Shown here piece by piece: positions 61,347 to 64,000 of a DNA stretch of 64,000 nucleotides. Every line of letters begins with the position of its first letter. Position 1 is the first letter of the stretch. Where the stretch lies: assembly GCF_021130785.1 (NCBI RefSeq), contig NC_060207.1:3370501-3434500 (forward strand), given 5' to 3'. A model generated the notes under the pieces. The model did not search any database. It was given only the letters and a program-made list of their open reading frames with translations, and was not told the origin of the DNA. Both the position numbers and the translations under genes were made by a program. This DNA comes from Homalodisca vitripennis (Eukaryota > Arthropoda > Insecta > Hemiptera > Cicadellidae).

Positions 61347-64000
61347 AGGCTTTCTAACCAGATACTGGCTATTAGAGAGTGTTATAAATATTATAAATTT
61401 TTGAGTAGATATCGATAAAGCTTAAAAAATTTGAATTTTAAAAAATATATGTAGATTATATTTAAATCCTGCACAGTAGGTGTGACAACATCCACTACAG
61501 CTCCAAACAATGTTTACACTCTTGTTTATGCTTCGAGGTATTCTATTGATTCACCCTTTGATCCGCAGGACGTATATTAATATATGAAAAACACGTACAA
61601 TCTCTGTGTACAATATTCGCTTGTTTAGTAACATCAGAAATTACACACCTGACAGTAAAGCTGAAAAACATCAGCTGCGGTTTTTAAAGTTAAAACGTGT
61701 GTTGCAGTATTCTTTGATATTCAGTGAGAAAGAATATTTAAGTGGTACATATGCATGTAAAAAATAATACACCATGTATTTTTCAGTTTAAGAACCACAA
61801 TTTAAAATGCATGTAGTTACTGTAGCTTTTCGTCAAACTGTAAATTAATTTCATACTGACTGATACCAAATGTCAGTAGTTTGTAGCTGTACCAATAGAT
61901 AAACAGTGTAATAGAAGGTTCATAACATTTCCATTATACATTTCCCTGGCGTTCACTGAGTTTTCTTCTCGTTATAACAGCACGTAAATAAAAATAAAAT
62001 GTTGAAAAATAAACTTCGGTCTTGTGGTCCAATACAGTTTACACTACTTTAATGACAAATTACTTAAAGGTTAATGCACAGATAGAAATCGTTTTCTATA
62101 CGCTAATTTGTTTTAAACCGACCTCAAAACGGATGAGTTTGTACAATACAAGCAACAACAAGCAATACAAGCTATCTCTCTTTCTTATTTATGCCTAAAT
62201 ATTTTTCTGAAACACCGAACTAGATCGAATTAATCATTTTGTATACAAAATAGGGGTGCTAAAATTATGCTAGTATCTCGTGCTATAATTTTTTAGGATT
62301 GAATAAGCATCTAGAAAGAAAATCACTTTTGAAGGCTTACATATAATGCACTTTATGAGAGGTCAGACAAAGCAAATAAAAGAGATACCATTTTCTTACA
62401 ATTACTTCAGCTTAACTCAGAAACGCTATGAAAAATTACTTGTTGTGTGTGGATTCGGAATGAATCCCCATCCTGGAGTAATAAGACAGGATTGGGTGCA
62501 GAAAATGGAAATGTTTATATCATTATAAATTAACTCATTGCTGCTGCAGGTGAGCTTCCCAGTCAACATGAAATTTCCAGGCAATACTCCTACAGATTTT
62601 TTTAAAACAAGGCATTGAGTAACGAGACGGAATATACTGTTGACGAGCTTTCATTTACTAGCTATTGCCATTATACGAGACAATACAATATTGCCATATT
62701 GCTCGAATGTATCTCAGAGATGCCTACAAATATAGCACTTTAGTAGGTTTCGAGCAGTTGAAGTGTTGTGTTGCGTGAGTTTTGAGTGAGTTAGATTACA
62801 GTAAAGTTATAGTAGTGAGAATCTTTGTATGATTGTGATCAATTAAATTAAAATTGCTTTAACTTTTCTGAATATCGTCATTCATGTCTCCGTTCAAAGT
62901 ATGCCATCCCAGTTGTAACTATAATAATATGATCATGAGGAATTCACTTTCGTGGACTACAATTGTGTATACAATGTATGCATTCGACCAATGTTTACAA
63001 AAATAATAATTCGACTTTATAACCTTAGTAGGAATATCCGACATTCTGGTCAAAAGTGTATAGGAATAGGAGCACGAAACAGTCAACCGTTCATGAACCA
63101 CGCAGTGCACTGAGACAAAAACAACCTCGGTCAGCAAACAAATGTTTCACTATTAAGTCTTATGATTTTTTTCTTTTACTACTGCACAGTCAAACCATAT
63201 TTCCAGCACACTAAACTGATTTATCCAAACACAGGGCAACAAAATCTCTTGAAGTTTTAGATCCCGTTTTGTTAAACTTTGAATTGTAGTGAAATATTCT
63301 ACTAACTTTTACAGTTTCTCAGACAGATGTTATCCGTTAGTAAAATTACATTTGTGTATCTTGGATGATTGGCCCTGACTTCGAGAAGCTAAGCCGTGTT
63401 TTGGTCATCCCTTAACCAATATCGTCCATCATAATGTAAATAATTGTATCAATCTCCACTTGTTTTCGAGTCAGAGATAAAATTATGAAATAAGATCTTT
63501 AATGAAGAGACAAAAATGCCAATATAATTTATCTATAAACCATAAATATTGCATAAAAAAGTTGTTTGAAGTTATAATAAGAGTGCTAAAAAGTGAATAA
63601 TTGAACATTAAAAACAACTTTACGAATTTTTAACTCAGCTCCATTTCACCTTTTTCTTAATGCAACATCTGAAACTGACGCTATCCCTCAGAAGCGTCCG
63701 TCAGAAGAATCATCCAAAAACGTCAGCAAGACTAGAGGCACCTAAATTGCCAAACAACGTAATCTAGATGAAGACGTGTCATCATTGTCACATAAGTGTA
63801 CTATTAAGTGCACTACGATATCCCGGACGTGATCCCAAACATTCGTATTGAATCAGCCCTTCTCACCGCAGCCACTATACATTGTGTGTCGAAAATTCGG
63901 TTGCTCCGCTTCTTTTGAATGGATATGTACTATATTAAAAGTTAATTTTTAATAGACAATCTATTAAATTAAAAACGTTTCTCTAAAATAATATTTATCC
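61345..64000. other. AT-rich region, no supported gene
   Basis: Short ORFs at 62346 (+) and 62919 (-) have no recognisable motif. A small polar frame near 63659-63745 (KRPSEESSKNVSK) sits in less AT-rich sequence but lacks support. No array or RNA gene is seen. Confidence 0.45.

Overview
The window is AT-rich, gene-poor, repeat-dominated animal DNA. A DD34D mariner, a DD41D-type Tc1/mariner relic, a TTAA-target transposon with a 'Mutator-like transposase domain' (Kolobok-like), decayed CR1/Jockey-group LINEs, a Penelope-type hammerhead ribozyme motif and many unrelated minisatellites point to an insect, perhaps a hemipteran with a large genome. That assignment is inference from TE families; no host gene that I recognise is present.

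Layout. 153-4860: a 127-bp tandem array (about 37 units), followed by a hairpin plus CTAA that looks like a Helitron 3' end. 4913-8820: AT-rich, with one TATA-type promoter candidate near 6250. 8825-9680: 106-bp array. 10626-10777: a 152-bp near-perfect hairpin. 11825-11889 (-): hammerhead ribozyme candidate, directly beside a 124-bp array (12001-13618). 15436-15491: CCAAT, G14 tract and TATA. 17830-19146: transposase pseudogene with one surviving terminal repeat. 19567-20003: 72-bp array open in several frames. 20004-28430: AT-rich, almost featureless. 28430-33540: two degenerate LINEs in tandem on the + strand; LINE-type 3' tails at 35313-35396 and about 36330-36372. 40247-43684: four 212-214-bp repeats split by a 2579-bp TTAA transposon. 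44555-45728: 146-bp array. 46374-46960 and 48285-48395: tRNA-like genes in short inverted-repeat cassettes, two of them in a 252-bp tandem duplication. 48910-50066: 82-bp array with higher-order structure. 55687-59424: 62-bp array split by a 1301-bp mariner. 59758-60229: three 157-bp repeats. The remainder to 64000 shows only a CA microsatellite.

How it fits together. The genes present are those of selfish elements. Two transposons (Kolobok-like, mariner) sit inside tandem arrays with exact target duplications, so array expansion came before insertion. The transposase and LINE reading frames are broken (Kolobok-like: two 1-bp deletions and one stop; DD41D: frameshift; LINEs: many lesions) except for the mariner, whose 362-codon frame is open but lacks an obvious ATG. 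Ten or so tandem families of different period show repeated local amplification. Most intervening ORFs of 60-80 codons are what AT-rich DNA gives by chance; two possible exons (38504-38725, 51041-51217) are recorded at low confidence.
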